DNA of 64,000 nucleotides from Vallitalea sp. (GCA_025210235.1 JAOASG010000037.1:124001-188000), one strand, 5' to 3'. Counted from the first letter of the stretch, positions 1 through 8,905 are shown. Program-made: numbers and translations. Notes: generated by a model not told the origin, from the letters alone.

Positions 1-2
1 TA

Positions 3-407
3 TTAAGAAATAGCCATGGTGTTGTTAAATTCAAACTCAACTTAACAAAAGAGTTTTACCGTATGAGAAGGGCTCTCATGGAACGACAAACGACTGAATG
101 GCAGCAGACCAAGATTATAGGTAAGTGGGAAAGTATAAATGAGACGGATGCCTTAGCACAACTATGCTGAAGAACAGAGATATGGCAAACCATATAAACA
201 TATCTATACCAACTATATAAAGCTAGTTAACAATGCTGTAGGTTTAAAACAGGAGAAAGAACTATAGCTACATTTAAGCAACTTAAAATTATTTCTTTAT
301 TAGAAGATATGATTCAAAATACAGTTAATGAAGAAATGCAAAAAGGTGTATTCTTCAAAGAGATATTTAAGAAGAGTAAAAGAAAGTCAATACATTTATA
401 TCATTAA
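3..407 (+). pseudogene. Decayed phage-type regulatory protein remnant
   Basis: A reading frame open to the left edge of the window runs to about 168 and then continues in two other frames to a stop at 405-407. Joined across two frameshifts it reads as one helical protein, with patches such as MERQTTEWQQ, YGKPYKHIYTNYIKL and LLEDMIQNTVNEEM. This pattern resembles C-terminal regions of phage or ICE regulatory proteins (Rha/antirepressor type). The family is recalled by resemblance only and could be wrong. It has no intact frame and is surely non-functional. Confidence 0.4.
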
Positions 408-599
408 TGTACCTGGATACAGATATAATACAACTAAATTCAGTTTCATATGTATTAATAAAAAATAAATTAATTATATTTTTTGCTAAAAAAATACAAC
501 ATTTTATTATACTATCTAAATATATTAAATATAAGGCTATATCTTAAATATATAACATGATATAATTCGGGATAACAAAAGAGAAAGGATTGATTTATA

Positions 600-1634
600 G
601 TGAAAAAAATAAGAAATTTAGTTTTGCTTTTTGCAATGATAATGGTTTTAGGTGGGGTTAATGTTTATGCTGCAAATGTAGCAGTAGGAGATCAATTACT
701 ACAACCTGAAGCGGGATGGCAAAGATATGATGATTCGCACATTCCATTTTCTTCATATCAAGGGAATTGGGTTATAGGTGAGATTTTTGAAGATGGAGAT
801 ATCTGGGATAGAGATGATTATTGGGGGAGTACATTGACACATGTTCAGAGTAAGGGAACAATAAAGTTTATATTTAGTGGAGATAAATTAAGACTTATAA
901 CAAAATTACATAACTCAAGAAGTCAAATAAATACAATCATTATAGATGGGCAAGAAGAAAAATTCTCAGAATATAGTGTAGTTGAAGATAATTCTTTAAA
1001 TTTGAGTGTAGTTTACGAAAAAATGAACTTATCTAAAGGATATCATATTTGTGAAATTTCTATGGATTCACCACAAAAATATCTTACTATTGATGCAATA
1101 GATATTGATGAAAATGGAAAATTCTTATATTTAAAAGACCCCAACAATTTAGAAAGTTATATAAATAACGGAAGAGTTAAACTTAAATGGGAAGCAGTAG
1201 ATGGGACAGATAGCTATACTATACTAAGGTCAACAACATCAGATAGTATAGAAACAATCATAGCTTCTAATGTAACAGATACAACTTACATAGACAATGA
1301 TGTTGAACCAGGAGTAACTTATTACTATGTAGTACGAGCAGTAAAAGGTGGTGTAGAAAGTGAACACTCAAATATTACATCTGCAATGATAGAAAAGGTA
1401 AATCCAGCAGTACTACAAATTAAATTATCAACTACAGATATATATGAGTACAGAATTACAATGAATGAAGTAAAAGATTTTATTAAATGGTATACAGATA
1501 GGTCAAATGAATCAGGGTTACCATTCTATAAATTTAAAACAGTTGATTCAAACATTGAGCCATATACAAATTCTAATGAATACTTAATATTTGATAAAAT
1601 AGTTTGGTTTAAAATAAAAGAATACACAAAATAA
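600..1634 (+). CDS. Secreted protein with fibronectin type III domain
   Basis: A 344-residue exported protein starting with GTG. Residues 1-24 form a signal peptide (lysine pair, hydrophobic core, cleavage near NVYA/AN). Residues about 27-170 are a beta-rich module rich in W, D and Y, of the kind seen in clostridial cell-surface or carbohydrate-binding proteins. Residues 192-265 are a typical fibronectin type III domain (KLKWEAVDG at its start, YYYVVRAV near its end). The last 75 residues have no recognisable motif. It is probably an extracellular adhesion or glycan-binding protein. No catalytic motif is visible. It is transcribed alone and ends in a strong terminator just downstream. Confidence 0.7.
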   Translation: MKKIRNLVLLFAMIMVLGGVNVYAANVAVGDQLLQPEAGWQRYDDSHIPFSSYQGNWVIGEIFEDGDIWDRDDYWGSTLTHVQSKGTIKFIFSGDKLRLITKLHNSRSQINTIIIDGQEEKFSEYSVVEDNSLNLSVVYEKMNLSKGYHICEISMDSPQKYLTIDAIDIDENGKFLYLKDPNNLESYINNGRVKLKWEAVDGTDSYTILRSTTSDSIETIIASNVTDTTYIDNDVEPGVTYYYVVRAVKGGVESEHSNITSAMIEKVNPAVLQIKLSTTDIYEYRITMNEVKDFIKWYTDRSNESGLPFYKFKTVDSNIEPYTNSNEYLIFDKIVWFKIKEYTK

Positions 1635-1642
1635 TATATTGA

Positions 1643-1673
1643 GCCTACTTTCTTGGGAGTAGGTCTTTTTTTT
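1643..1673 (+). terminator. Rho-independent terminator of the FN3 protein gene
   Basis: A stem CCTACT/AGTAGG with a short loop is followed by a run of eight Ts, starting 9 bases after the stop codon of the secreted FN3 protein. Confidence 0.85.
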
Positions 1674-1751
1674 ATTGCTCAAAAATAAATTATCTGTTAA
1701 TATTAATAGGTAATATCGGGAATGGAATTATATACTAAATGTCAATTTAGT

Positions 1752-1779
1752 GGACAAGTTAAAAAGCTTGTCCTTTTTT
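1752..1779 (+). terminator. Second terminator-like hairpin
   Basis: GGACAAG pairs perfectly with CTTGTCC across an 8-base loop, followed by six Ts. No gene lies between this and the previous terminator, so it is either a back-up terminator or the relic of a lost gene. Confidence 0.7.
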
Positions 1780-1867
1780 GCGAATTTTACCTACAGGTAT
1801 CGACAGACTTTATTAAAAAGAAAGAGTAATATATAAAAAGTACTAATCAAAATACAAGGAGGGAATT

Positions 1868-2266
1868 ATGAAAAAATTAATAGCGGTTTTAGTGTGTTTT
1901 GTTTTGATATCATCAACGATAAGCGTTAATGCAAAGGACCCAATTTGTCCACATTCACCAGATGGGAAACATCATATGTATGCAACTGAGTGGAGTACTA
2001 TTGAAGTTGGAACTTCTACAGATCTACATGTTAATGAATTAATTTGGCGAAATGCGGGAGTATATAAGTGTATTTACTGTGGGGAGAAAGTAGTTGTCCA
2101 GGGTGAATTTCCTAATCATTGGGCAGGATATTATGGCTATTTAACTGATGCATTATACTATCTACAATATGAACAATTTGCAAGGGTAATATTTAAACAT
2201 AAGAGTGATCTTCATTATGTAGACGGTCCTTTTCAATCTGGGTTTTTATTCTTCCATGATTATTAA
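1868..2266 (+). CDS. Small secreted protein, unknown function
   Basis: A 132-residue protein preceded by a strong ribosome binding site (AAGGAGG). Residues 1-22 form a signal peptide ending near SVNA. The mature part contains a CIYC pair near residue 69, an isolated earlier Cys, several His residues (HSPDGKHH) and many aromatics. The CxxC pair could bind a metal or form a disulfide outside the cell. I do not recognise the family. It stands alone, with a hairpin repeat immediately downstream. Confidence 0.55.
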   Translation: MKKLIAVLVCFVLISSTISVNAKDPICPHSPDGKHHMYATEWSTIEVGTSTDLHVNELIWRNAGVYKCIYCGEKVVVQGEFPNHWAGYYGYLTDALYYLQYEQFARVIFKHKSDLHYVDGPFQSGFLFFHDY

Positions 2267-2282
2267 AAAAATATATGAGCAA

Positions 2283-2437
2283 TAGCACTGATTAGTACAT
2301 AGCAATAGCCTACACTAATATAATAATAGTTGTAGGCTATAAATTGTTATTACATTTATACATTAATGATATAAGCTTAGAATAATTAGTCCTATTTATA
2401 GTAGAGATATTAATTTTCCATTTTTTTATAGTGCCTG
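2283..2437 (+). repeat. Dispersed noncoding repeat, copy 1 (with 10-bp stem)
   Basis: This stretch is closely similar to 22492-22656, sharing for example the run AGTACATAGCAATAGCCTA. A 40-bp part of it recurs at 26010-26049. Copy 1 contains a perfect 10-bp stem (ATAGCCTACA at 2305-2314 with TGTAGGCTAT at 2331-2340), which is degraded in copy 2. The right end overlaps the tail of the reverse-strand XRE pseudogene, so it may have been the shared 3' end of two convergent genes that was later duplicated. Confidence 0.8.
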
Positions 2438-2800
2438 AATGCACAGATAATAAAACACTTAATTCTTTACGAGTTAGATTTAATTGATTTCTTATTGTTC
2501 TAATTTTTGTTGACGGATTATCTTTTATAAATCTTAGATAATCATCACATAGGTAATTCTCATCTACATGTAATACTTCACCTATTTTTCTTATATTATA
2601 TAAAGAAGGTATAAATTGATTATTTTCAAAACCTATTAAATATACTCTTCCAATATTAGCTTTATCTGATAAAATTTTTTTGTGTTAATCCACTTTTTAA
2701 CCTAGATTTTCTTATTCTATTTCCAATTGTAGTATCTGGAAGGGTATCTATCAGTTGTTTTGTATATGGTATAGTTAATGATGTCTTTTGGTGTGTATAG
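2405..2800 (-). pseudogene. Broken XRE-family transcriptional regulator
   Basis: Read on the minus strand, this encodes a tandem helix-turn-helix regulator. A segment LPDTTIGNRIRKSRLKSG leads into the first XRE helix-turn-helix (SGLTQKK), followed by a linker and a second HTH-like segment (RTIRNQLNLTRKELS). A frameshift in a poly-A tract near 2680 and in-frame stops near the 3' end destroy the frame, and no start codon is clear. Regulators of this layout are common in clostridial mobile elements. Non-functional as read. Confidence 0.6.
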
Positions 2801-2814
2801 CTAACGAGTTATTG

Positions 2815-3105
2815 ATGATGCTTAGAAATGAAAAGAAACATGCGAAAGAAATATCACTTTAAGAACCAATAGGAATTGATAGAGAAGGTAATGAAATTAG
2901 TTTAATAGATGTTATAGAGACTAAAAGTGACTCAATAATAGATCAAGTAGATCTGAAAATGAAGATACGTCTTCTGTACAATAAAATGAAATATGTGTTA
3001 GGACAAAGAGAAAAAACTGTAATAGAACTAAGATATGGCTTAAATAATGGAGCAGAAAAAACTCAAAGAGAGATAGCACATATGTTAGGAATATCTAGAT
3101 CGTAC
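2815..3105 (+). pseudogene. sigK (fragment): Sigma-K-like sporulation sigma factor, C-terminal fragment
   Basis: About 97 codons match the C-terminal half of the late mother-cell sigma factor SigK, with landmarks EPIGIDREGNEISLIDV, REKTVIELRYGL and TQREIAHMLGISRSY (regions 3-4). The N-terminal half (regions 1-2) is absent, a stop codon interrupts at about codon 16, and the last helix of region 4 is lost. At the right end the frame continues through a stop into an unrelated ParB-like fragment. A second, more decayed copy of the same segment lies at 18966-19098. In many sporeformers sigK is split by a skin element, but this fragment is too damaged to be a functional spoIIIC half. Confidence 0.7.
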
Positions 3106-3108
3106 TAA

Positions 3109-3219
3109 ACACTTTCCAAAGTTGGGGAAGAATTTGGTTTGAAAAAAGATAGTATAGCTAGATACCTACGCATATCAGGACTACCCTATGAATTCAAAGA
3201 AATGGTAGATACTGGATAA
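3109..3219 (+). pseudogene. ParB/partition-like protein fragment
   Basis: Thirty-six codons (GEEFGLKKDSIARYLRIS, LPYEFKEMVDTG) resemble the helix-turn-helix core of ParB-like proteins that sit next to primase genes in Tn1549-type integrative conjugative elements. It is directly joined, in the same frame, to the sigma-K-like fragment at its left. It precedes the primase pseudogene, as expected for such an element. Both ends are missing. Confidence 0.5.
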
Positions 3220-3283
3220 CGAAGAAGAGGATGAATTGGAAATACAGGCGGCTTAAGATAATTATTAAAGAAAGGTGGATAAC

Positions 3284-4248
3284 ATGACTAGAAAATTACA
3301 GAGATTTAGTGATGAACAGATAGCTAGAGCAAATGATATAAACATTATCTCTTATGCTCAAAGTAAAGGATATGAAGTCAAAAAAATATCTCCAAGATCA
3401 TATAAAATTCCCGGTTATGGTGGACTTTACATAGATGGTAATGGACATAAGTGGAATTGCTTTTCAAGAGGAACAGGTGGTGGCGCAATACAGTTTGTTA
3501 TGGAAATGGGAGGAAGGACATGGGTAGAAGCAATTAAGGAGCTTTTAGGAATATCACAGGATGAATTACCTTACATTCCACCTCCACCTAAGGATATTGA
3601 GAAAAAGGAGATTTAGAACTTCCTAAAAAGAATACTACCTATAAACATATTTTTGCATACTTGATTAAGACCAGAAAATTAGATGCTGATATAGTAAATC
3701 AATTTGTTAAAGATAAAAAAATCTATGAAGATACGCATCATAATTGTGTATTTGTTGGATATGATGAAGACAATAATCATAAGTTTGCAAGTGTCAGAGG
3801 AACCAATACCAATAAAAAATTTTGTAGAGATATAGAGAAGTCAGATAAAGGGTATCCATTTTGCCGAGAAGGCAGAAGTGATACCCTTTGTATATTTGAA
3901 AGTGCTATTGATATAATGAGTTATTTGACACTTCTAAAACTACATGGTGTATCACAATTTCATAATCATATGATTTCAATGGGTGGAACATCTTATATTA
4001 CGATTGAAAAGTATTTAGAGAAAAATACTAATATAACTAACCTGATACTATGTCTTGATTTTGATGATGAGGGCAATTTTTTTTCACAGAAGATTAGAGG
4101 AAAGTTTGGTGAGAAATATGAAGTAGCAAGGCATATTCCTAAGGGAAAAGATTTTAATGAGGAACTTGTTAGGATTATTAAAGAGAGAGAAGGACAATCT
4201 CTAAGCACAAGAGAACAAATGGAAATGGAGGAAGAATGTGTGGTATAA
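3284..4248 (+). pseudogene. ICE-type primase (CHC2-like/DUF3991 plus toprim), frameshifted
   Basis: The first part (residues about 1-110) has the zinc-finger-like primase N-terminal pattern, including GGLYIDGNGHKWNCFSRG and a DUF3991-type start. The second part continues in another reading frame (ELPKKNTTYKHIF onward) and carries the toprim-like segment with FESAIDIMSY and LCLDFDDEGN. A one-base frameshift around 3610 separates the two. The best start is ATG 3284, behind AAAGGTGG. Such proteins are encoded by Tn916/Tn1549-family conjugative elements and help replicate or process their DNA. No conjugation genes remain nearby, so this is a relic. The second part could still be made from an internal start, but I see no good ribosome site for it. 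Confidence 0.7.
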
Positions 4249-4314
4249 TTTAAAGAAGATATTTAGAATATAATATTTCATTAACCCACTTAGTTGAAGG
4301 AGATATAAATATAT

Positions 4315-5244
4315 ATGAGAATTGACCGCTTACTTTCTATTACCACTTACCTTTTAAACCGTAATATTGTAACAGGAAAAGAACTTGCTGAAAAATTCGA
4401 GGTATCTGAACGTACTATTCAGAGAGATATTGAAGCCATAAACATGGCAGGAATACCTATTGTATCTCTAAAAGGCGCACATGGTGGCTATCAAATCATG
4501 GATACTTTTAAATTGTTAAAACAAGCAAATAACAAGGAAGATATGGAAATTATCTTAATGGCGCTAAAAGGATTAGAAACAACTTTAGATGATAATCACA
4601 TTAGTACAACCATTGAAAAAATAAAATCTGTTTCAAACAGTGACAAGTACAATGAGACAATTAGCGTAGATTTTAGTGTTATACATGAGAATACTAGCAT
4701 AAGTAAATATATACAAATTTTATCAAAAGCTATTGTTAATCGCAAAGTAGTATCAATTACATATAGTAGTGCAGATAATTTTATTTCAAAACGTGAGATT
4801 GAACCAGTATTGCTTAAATATAAATGGTATACATGGTATTTAGTTGCTTATTGCAAAAATAAACAAGATTATAGAATTTTTAAATTAGCTAGAATTGGGG
4901 AATTGTCGGTTACTAATCAAGATTGTATGATACAGCATGTTGCAGAGGAAAAATTATTTGATACATTGATGGGCAATGATAACAGGAAATATATACATAT
5001 AAAATTATTATGTAATAAAAAAGCCATGTATATTATAAAAGAATATATTCCAAACTGTAAAATTCATGAATTAAATGATAAAGAATTTAGTTGTGAAATT
5101 GATGTACCAGAAAATGAACGTATGTGGTATGCCATATTATTATCTCTAGGAGATGATGTGAAAATTATAAAACCCGATAGTTTGAAGAAGAGACTATATT
5201 ATCAAGCGAAAAAAATAATTAATTTTTATAAAGACGACATATAG
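4315..5244 (+). CDS. YafY-type HTH/WYL-domain transcriptional regulator
   Basis: A 309-residue cytoplasmic DNA-binding protein. Residues 1-60 form an HTH_11 winged helix (LLNRNIVTGKELAEKF, VSERTIQRDIEAI), followed by the GAHGGYQI wing. Residues about 145-225 form a WYL ligand-sensing domain (EPVLLKYKWYTWYLVAYC). The start ATG follows a good GAAGGAG site. Length matches the family (about 300). It precedes RidA and a YcaQ-type gene on the same strand and may regulate them or respond to a DNA-derived or small-molecule signal; that link is inferred. A frameshifted fragment of a close paralogue lies at 23801-23906. Confidence 0.85.
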   Translation: MRIDRLLSITTYLLNRNIVTGKELAEKFEVSERTIQRDIEAINMAGIPIVSLKGAHGGYQIMDTFKLLKQANNKEDMEIILMALKGLETTLDDNHISTTIEKIKSVSNSDKYNETISVDFSVIHENTSISKYIQILSKAIVNRKVVSITYSSADNFISKREIEPVLLKYKWYTWYLVAYCKNKQDYRIFKLARIGELSVTNQDCMIQHVAEEKLFDTLMGNDNRKYIHIKLLCNKKAMYIIKEYIPNCKIHELNDKEFSCEIDVPENERMWYAILLSLGDDVKIIKPDSLKKRLYYQAKKIINFYKDDI

Positions 5245-5300
5245 TTGTCGGTTTTATTCCTGTATAATGAGTTTAAAATATTTTTATGGAGGAAAAGGAA

Positions 5301-5657
5301 ATGATAAAAAGATATCCAACTCATTGTAACGACGCAACATGTGCATCTTGTGTACAAGCAGGTGATTTTATTTATCTATCACATCATGCAGGAGGATTTG
5401 ATAAAAATGATGTTGCATACCAAACAAGAAAAACATTTGAATCAATGGAAAAAACACTTAGCCAAGCTGGAGCTTCATTAAAAGATATTGTTCAAATTAA
5501 CTTATATCTTAAAAATATAAAAGATCTTAGAAAAGCTTGCGACGTTTTTTATGATATTTTTGGAAGTGAAGCACCTGCTAGAATGACCACAACAACGGAA
5601 TTTTTTGAAGAAAAATGTTTGTGTATGATGGATGCAGTGGTATATAAAAATGAATAA
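5301..5657 (+). CDS. RidA family enamine/imine deaminase
   Basis: A 118-residue RidA/YjgF/UK114 protein. The family hydrolyses reactive enamine or imine intermediates made by PLP enzymes. Typical features are VQAGDFIYLSHHAGG near the start, the QINLYLKN strand and APARMTTT, which holds the conserved arginine. ATG 5301 is preferred over ATG 5286 because GGAGG lies between them at the right distance. The stop codon overlaps the start of the next gene (ATGAATAA), so the two are probably translationally coupled. A deleted paralogue is found at 7095-7471. Confidence 0.85.
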   Translation: MIKRYPTHCNDATCASCVQAGDFIYLSHHAGGFDKNDVAYQTRKTFESMEKTLSQAGASLKDIVQINLYLKNIKDLRKACDVFYDIFGSEAPARMTTTTEFFEEKCLCMMDAVVYKNE

Positions 5658-6804
5658 GACAATCATTACTAAAAAGCAGGCTAGGAGATTTATTTTACTA
5701 AAACAAGGTCTGTATGGTGAAAAAAAGTTCATTGACAAAAATGGTATCTATGAATTTGTAAAGCAGGCAGGTTGTATTCAGTTTGATCCGATAGATGTAT
5801 GCGGTAAAAATCATGAGCTTGTTTTACAGTCAAGGATATCAGGATTTAAAGTAAGATTTTTATATGAATTGTTATATAAAGACAGATTACTGATGGATTG
5901 GTTTGACAAGAATATGAGTATATGTCTAGTAGAGGACTGGCCTTATTTTTCCCATGAAAGAGAGCTTGCAAAAAAATCTTCAAGGAGTAAAGCAGATGTA
6001 GATAAAGTAGCTGAAAGTGTTTTAGATTATATAAAAGAAAAGGGCCCAGTATGTTCAGCAGATCTTGAATACAACAATAAAGTTGATTGGTCCTGGGCAC
6101 CGACTTCGCTTTCAAGAGCTGTATTAGATACTTTATATTATCGAGGAAATTTAGTCATAAGTCATAAAAAAAATACACGAAAGTACTATGATTTAGCTTC
6201 TCGTTATATTAATAAAAAACTATTAAATGATCTTAATCCTAATAGAACCAATGAAGAAATATATCAGTGGCATATTTTAAGGCGAATTGGTAGCGTTGGA
6301 ATGCTTCATAATAATGCAAGTTATGCATTTATAGGTATAGATGGAATGAAATCTAAAGAGCGTAACAATGCTTTTGAAACATTACTTTCCTGTGGCTTGA
6401 TAAAAGAAATAATAGTTGATGGTATTAAAAAACCATTTTACTATAAAACAGTAGATAACCATATACTACAAAAAGTGATTAATGACGAAAAAAAATCTGA
6501 ACGAATAGAATTTATAGCTCCATTAGATAATGTTCTTTGGGATAGAAAATTGATTGAGGAGATTTTTGGATTTTCATATAAATGGGAAATCTATACTCCT
6601 ATTAAGAATAGGAAATATGGTTATTATGTGTTGCCGATTTTAAAAGATGATACTTTTATTGGTAGGATTGAACTGGTAAGAAATAAGATACAAAAATGCT
6701 TTGATATAGTTAACATCTGGTGGGAAAACCCAAAATATGATACAGAAGAAAACTATAAAAAAACACAGATTCATTTAAAGCATTTTAGTGATATGATGTT
6801 TTGA
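5650..6804 (+). CDS. YcaQ-type winged-helix DNA glycosylase family protein
   Basis: A 384-residue protein of the HTH_42/YcaQ (AlkX-like) family. The E. coli member is a DNA glycosylase that unhooks interstrand crosslinks. Q44-F45-D46 in CIQFDPI matches the Q-hydrophobic-D catalytic motif described for that group. Several winged-helix modules are expected, for example KGPVCSADLEY and ILRRIGSVGML. The C-terminal half contains the typical LDNVLWDRKL and a W-rich tail. It starts inside the end of the RidA gene and so belongs to the same transcript. A role in repair of alkylated or crosslinked DNA is inferred from the family. Confidence 0.75.
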   Translation: MNKTIITKKQARRFILLKQGLYGEKKFIDKNGIYEFVKQAGCIQFDPIDVCGKNHELVLQSRISGFKVRFLYELLYKDRLLMDWFDKNMSICLVEDWPYFSHERELAKKSSRSKADVDKVAESVLDYIKEKGPVCSADLEYNNKVDWSWAPTSLSRAVLDTLYYRGNLVISHKKNTRKYYDLASRYINKKLLNDLNPNRTNEEIYQWHILRRIGSVGMLHNNASYAFIGIDGMKSKERNNAFETLLSCGLIKEIIVDGIKKPFYYKTVDNHILQKVINDEKKSERIEFIAPLDNVLWDRKLIEEIFGFSYKWEIYTPIKNRKYGYYVLPILKDDTFIGRIELVRNKIQKCFDIVNIWWENPKYDTEENYKKTQIHLKHFSDMMF

Positions 6805-6910
6805 GTAGGTTGAAAATAATAATACTTGATATTAGAACAAAGGAAATAATAACCTATACTTAATTTTTCAATATCTCAAAAGACCAAATTAATCCGTAAG
6901 GATTTAATAG

Positions 6911-6993
6911 GGGCAAGCTTCCACTTTGTTAAACAAAGCGCTTGATGGGAAGTTTCCCATGCCCTCTAAATACTTGGGTGCGTAGCTCCCAAA
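6911..6993 (+). other. Compact multi-hairpin noncoding element
   Basis: An outer stem GGGCA (6911-6915)/TGCCC (6960-6964) encloses two hairpins, CTTTGT-taa-ACAAAG (6924-6938) and TGGGAA-gt-TTCCCA (6946-6959). A further stem TTGGG/CCCAA follows (6974-6992). It is clearly more GC-rich than its surroundings. It lies 100 bases after the YcaQ-type gene and has no long T-run, so it is not a simple terminator. Function unknown. Confidence 0.5.
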
Positions 6994-7094
6994 CCCTTTA
7001 TAAAAAACAGTTTTGTTTAAATTTTTAATTTGAGTGTACATAGAAATAAAATAAAAAAATATGTAGAAGTATTAATTTAAAATAAGGAGAAATT

Positions 7095-7471
7095 ATGAGA
7101 GATATAATTAGAAAAGATGTTAATGAAGAATGTGCGTATTCTGGATATGTACAAGCAGGTTTTGCGAGGGTAATGTTGGTGGGACGATAGAAGAGCAAGT
7201 TGAAGGGGCCTTAAATAATATGAGTGAAAAGTTAAAAATAGCTTATTTAACTCTTGAGGATGTAGTGCAAGTTAATGTCTTACTACGTGATGTGTGGGAT
7301 ATACCAGTAATGGAAGAAGTTTTTAAACGTAGATTTAAGGGGAATTATCCAGTTAGAAAAACAATAGCAACTGAATTTGCTCATCAAGGTGGACCCAAAG
7401 GTCTTAAGGTACAGATTGATGGTGTCGCCTATAATTCAAAACTAAGTGTTAATCAATATAGTGGCCTTTGA
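7095..7471 (+). pseudogene. RidA paralogue with internal deletion
   Basis: ATG 7095 follows AAGGAG and opens a RidA-like frame (CAYSGYVQAG). A small deletion near 7158-7162 removes the strand that should follow (compare VQAGDFIYLS in the RidA gene at 5301) and shifts the frame. The rest, from EGNVGGTIEEQV through FKGNYPVRKTIATEF to DGVAYNSKL, is a good RidA C-terminal part including the conserved arginine. The product cannot fold as a normal RidA, so it is probably dead. It differs from the gene at 5301 and is not a recent duplicate. Confidence 0.7.
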
Positions 7472-7515
7472 GGAGTTATTTTCAAGGAATTTTTTACCCA
7501 CAAGGAGGTGATAAC

Positions 7516-7593
7516 ATCAACAAAATTAAATTTGTTGGTTTCCGAGTAACAGAAAAAGAATACCATAAAATAGAAGTAAGCGTCAAATCTTAA
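7516..7593 (+). pseudogene. Remnant of a mobilisation-protein-like (MobC/RHH) gene
   Basis: Twenty-five codons (KIKFVGFRVTEKEYHKIEV) look like the N-terminal ribbon-helix-helix of MobC-type mobilisation accessory proteins. An excellent ribosome site (AAGGAGGTGAT) precedes it, but no ATG, GTG or TTG lies in frame. The product would stop after 25 residues. Probably the stub of a mobile-element gene cut off by the adjacent insertion sequence. Confidence 0.35.
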
Positions 7594-7736
7594 CTGTATA
7601 GCTTGATATCAAAGCTCATGATATAATTGCTTTAATATTCGTGAACTTTGATAATTGAATAGACAAAAGAGCCTATGAAACTATTTTTTTTCAAAGTTAA
7701 AAATGCAACTTTTTGATCATATAAGAATGTAGTTTT

Positions 7737-8489
7737 TTACTCACCTTCTTGATTAAAATGATCTTTTAATCTATAAGATTTTCCACTAATAGATATAATA
7801 TGAGCATGATGCAAAATTCTATCTAAGATTGCATTAGCAATCACTGCATCATAGAAAACTTCATCCCAATTATTAAAGTTTATATTTGTTGTAAGAATAG
7901 TACTTTTCTTTTCATATCTCATATCGATTAATTGAAAAAATAGCTTTGAATCCTCTTTATCAATAGGAAGATATCCAAGTTCATTAATAATTAATAGTTT
8001 GTATTTTGTAAAATGCTTTAACCTAACATCTAACCTATTTTCTAGTTTTGCTCTTTTTAATTGTTGAAGTAGCTCATGGCATTTTATAAAATATGTACTA
8101 TATCTTTTTTTGGCTGCACAAATCCCTATTGAAGTAGCCAAGTGGGTTTTACCCACTCCGCTAGGTCCTAAAAATACAATGTTTTCTTGCGTTTCTAAAA
8201 AACGTAAAGTTGTAAAATCTAATATTTGTTGTCTGTTAATATTTGGTTGAAATCCAAAGTCAAAACCTTCTATTCCTTTTGTATGAGGAAATACCCCAAC
8301 TTTAACCATTGAACGAATCATATTTGCTTCTTTAAAATCAATTTCATGGGTCGTTAGTTTTATAAGCCCCTCTACAAAGGAAAGACTATTAGCATTTATA
8401 AAATCTATAACATCATCTAAATGCGTAATCATTTGATTTAACTTTAAATACTCTAAGTTTTTTATTAATTGTGTATATGAACTAGTCAT
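7737..8489 (-). CDS. istB: IstB-like ATP-binding helper of IS21
   Basis: A 250-residue AAA+ ATPase, the usual IS21 helper length. The Walker A motif is GPSGVGKT (residues 108-115). The Walker B motif reads LLIINE, so the usual aspartate (LLIIDE) is replaced by Asn169. The IstB family loads and directs the IstA transposase onto target DNA. The start overlaps the end of the istA remnant by a few bases, as is normal in IS21. The Asp-to-Asn change at the Walker B metal-binding position would be expected to cripple ATP hydrolysis. With istA deleted, selection on this gene may be gone. Confidence 0.85.
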   Translation of the reverse strand: MTSSYTQLIKNLEYLKLNQMITHLDDVIDFINANSLSFVEGLIKLTTHEIDFKEANMIRSMVKVGVFPHTKGIEGFDFGFQPNINRQQILDFTTLRFLETQENIVFLGPSGVGKTHLATSIGICAAKKRYSTYFIKCHELLQQLKRAKLENRLDVRLKHFTKYKLLIINELGYLPIDKEDSKLFFQLIDMRYEKKSTILTTNINFNNWDEVFYDAVIANAILDRILHHAHIISISGKSYRLKDHFNQEGE

Positions 8490-8905
8490 TTCTATATATT
8501 GCTCCTATCATTTTTAAATTATTTTTTGCAATTTCTTCTATTTCTTTAGTTGGCTTTTTTAATGTTAATGAACTTATTTCTATATAATGTTCCTGATGAT
8601 AGTTAAGCTTTTTATTATTAATAGAATGAATTGTAACTAAATTTGTGCTATAAAATTGACTCCTCACTAAGTAATTCTTTTATTACATCATAATACTTAT
8701 CGATTTTTGATGAACATTTCCTTTTTGTAGGCTTTGTATAACCATTGATATATTTACTAACAGTACGAGCATCAACTCCTAACTCTCTAGCAATTTGGCT
8801 TTTATTGATTTTCAAGTTACTTACCTCCATTAAAGGCTTTAATTTCTTAAGATCTTCTAAGTTATTGATATAAATGTTTGTATATAAGTTGTTTTTAAGA
8901 ATCAT
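8482..8905 (-). pseudogene. istA (remnant): istA transposase reduced to its two ends
   Basis: The 5' part (8905 down to about 8650) encodes the N-terminal helix-turn-helix of IstA, with INKSQIARELGVDARTVSKY. The 3' part (about 8650 to 8482) encodes the C-terminal beta/tail region (NLVTIHSINNKKLNYH) and ends where istB starts. A normal IstA has 400-500 residues, so some 300 codons including the DDE catalytic core are missing. The fusion point has also lost frame. An internal deletion is the simplest explanation. Confidence 0.75.

Noticed and set aside
1730..1748. A 19-base string shared exactly with 42012-42030
   Set aside because: In such AT-rich DNA a 19-base match without flanking similarity can occur by chance, and nothing else links the two places.
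3993..4208. Reverse-strand frame inside the primase pseudogene
   Set aside because: It mirrors the forward coding sequence and has no ribosome site or recognisable protein pattern.
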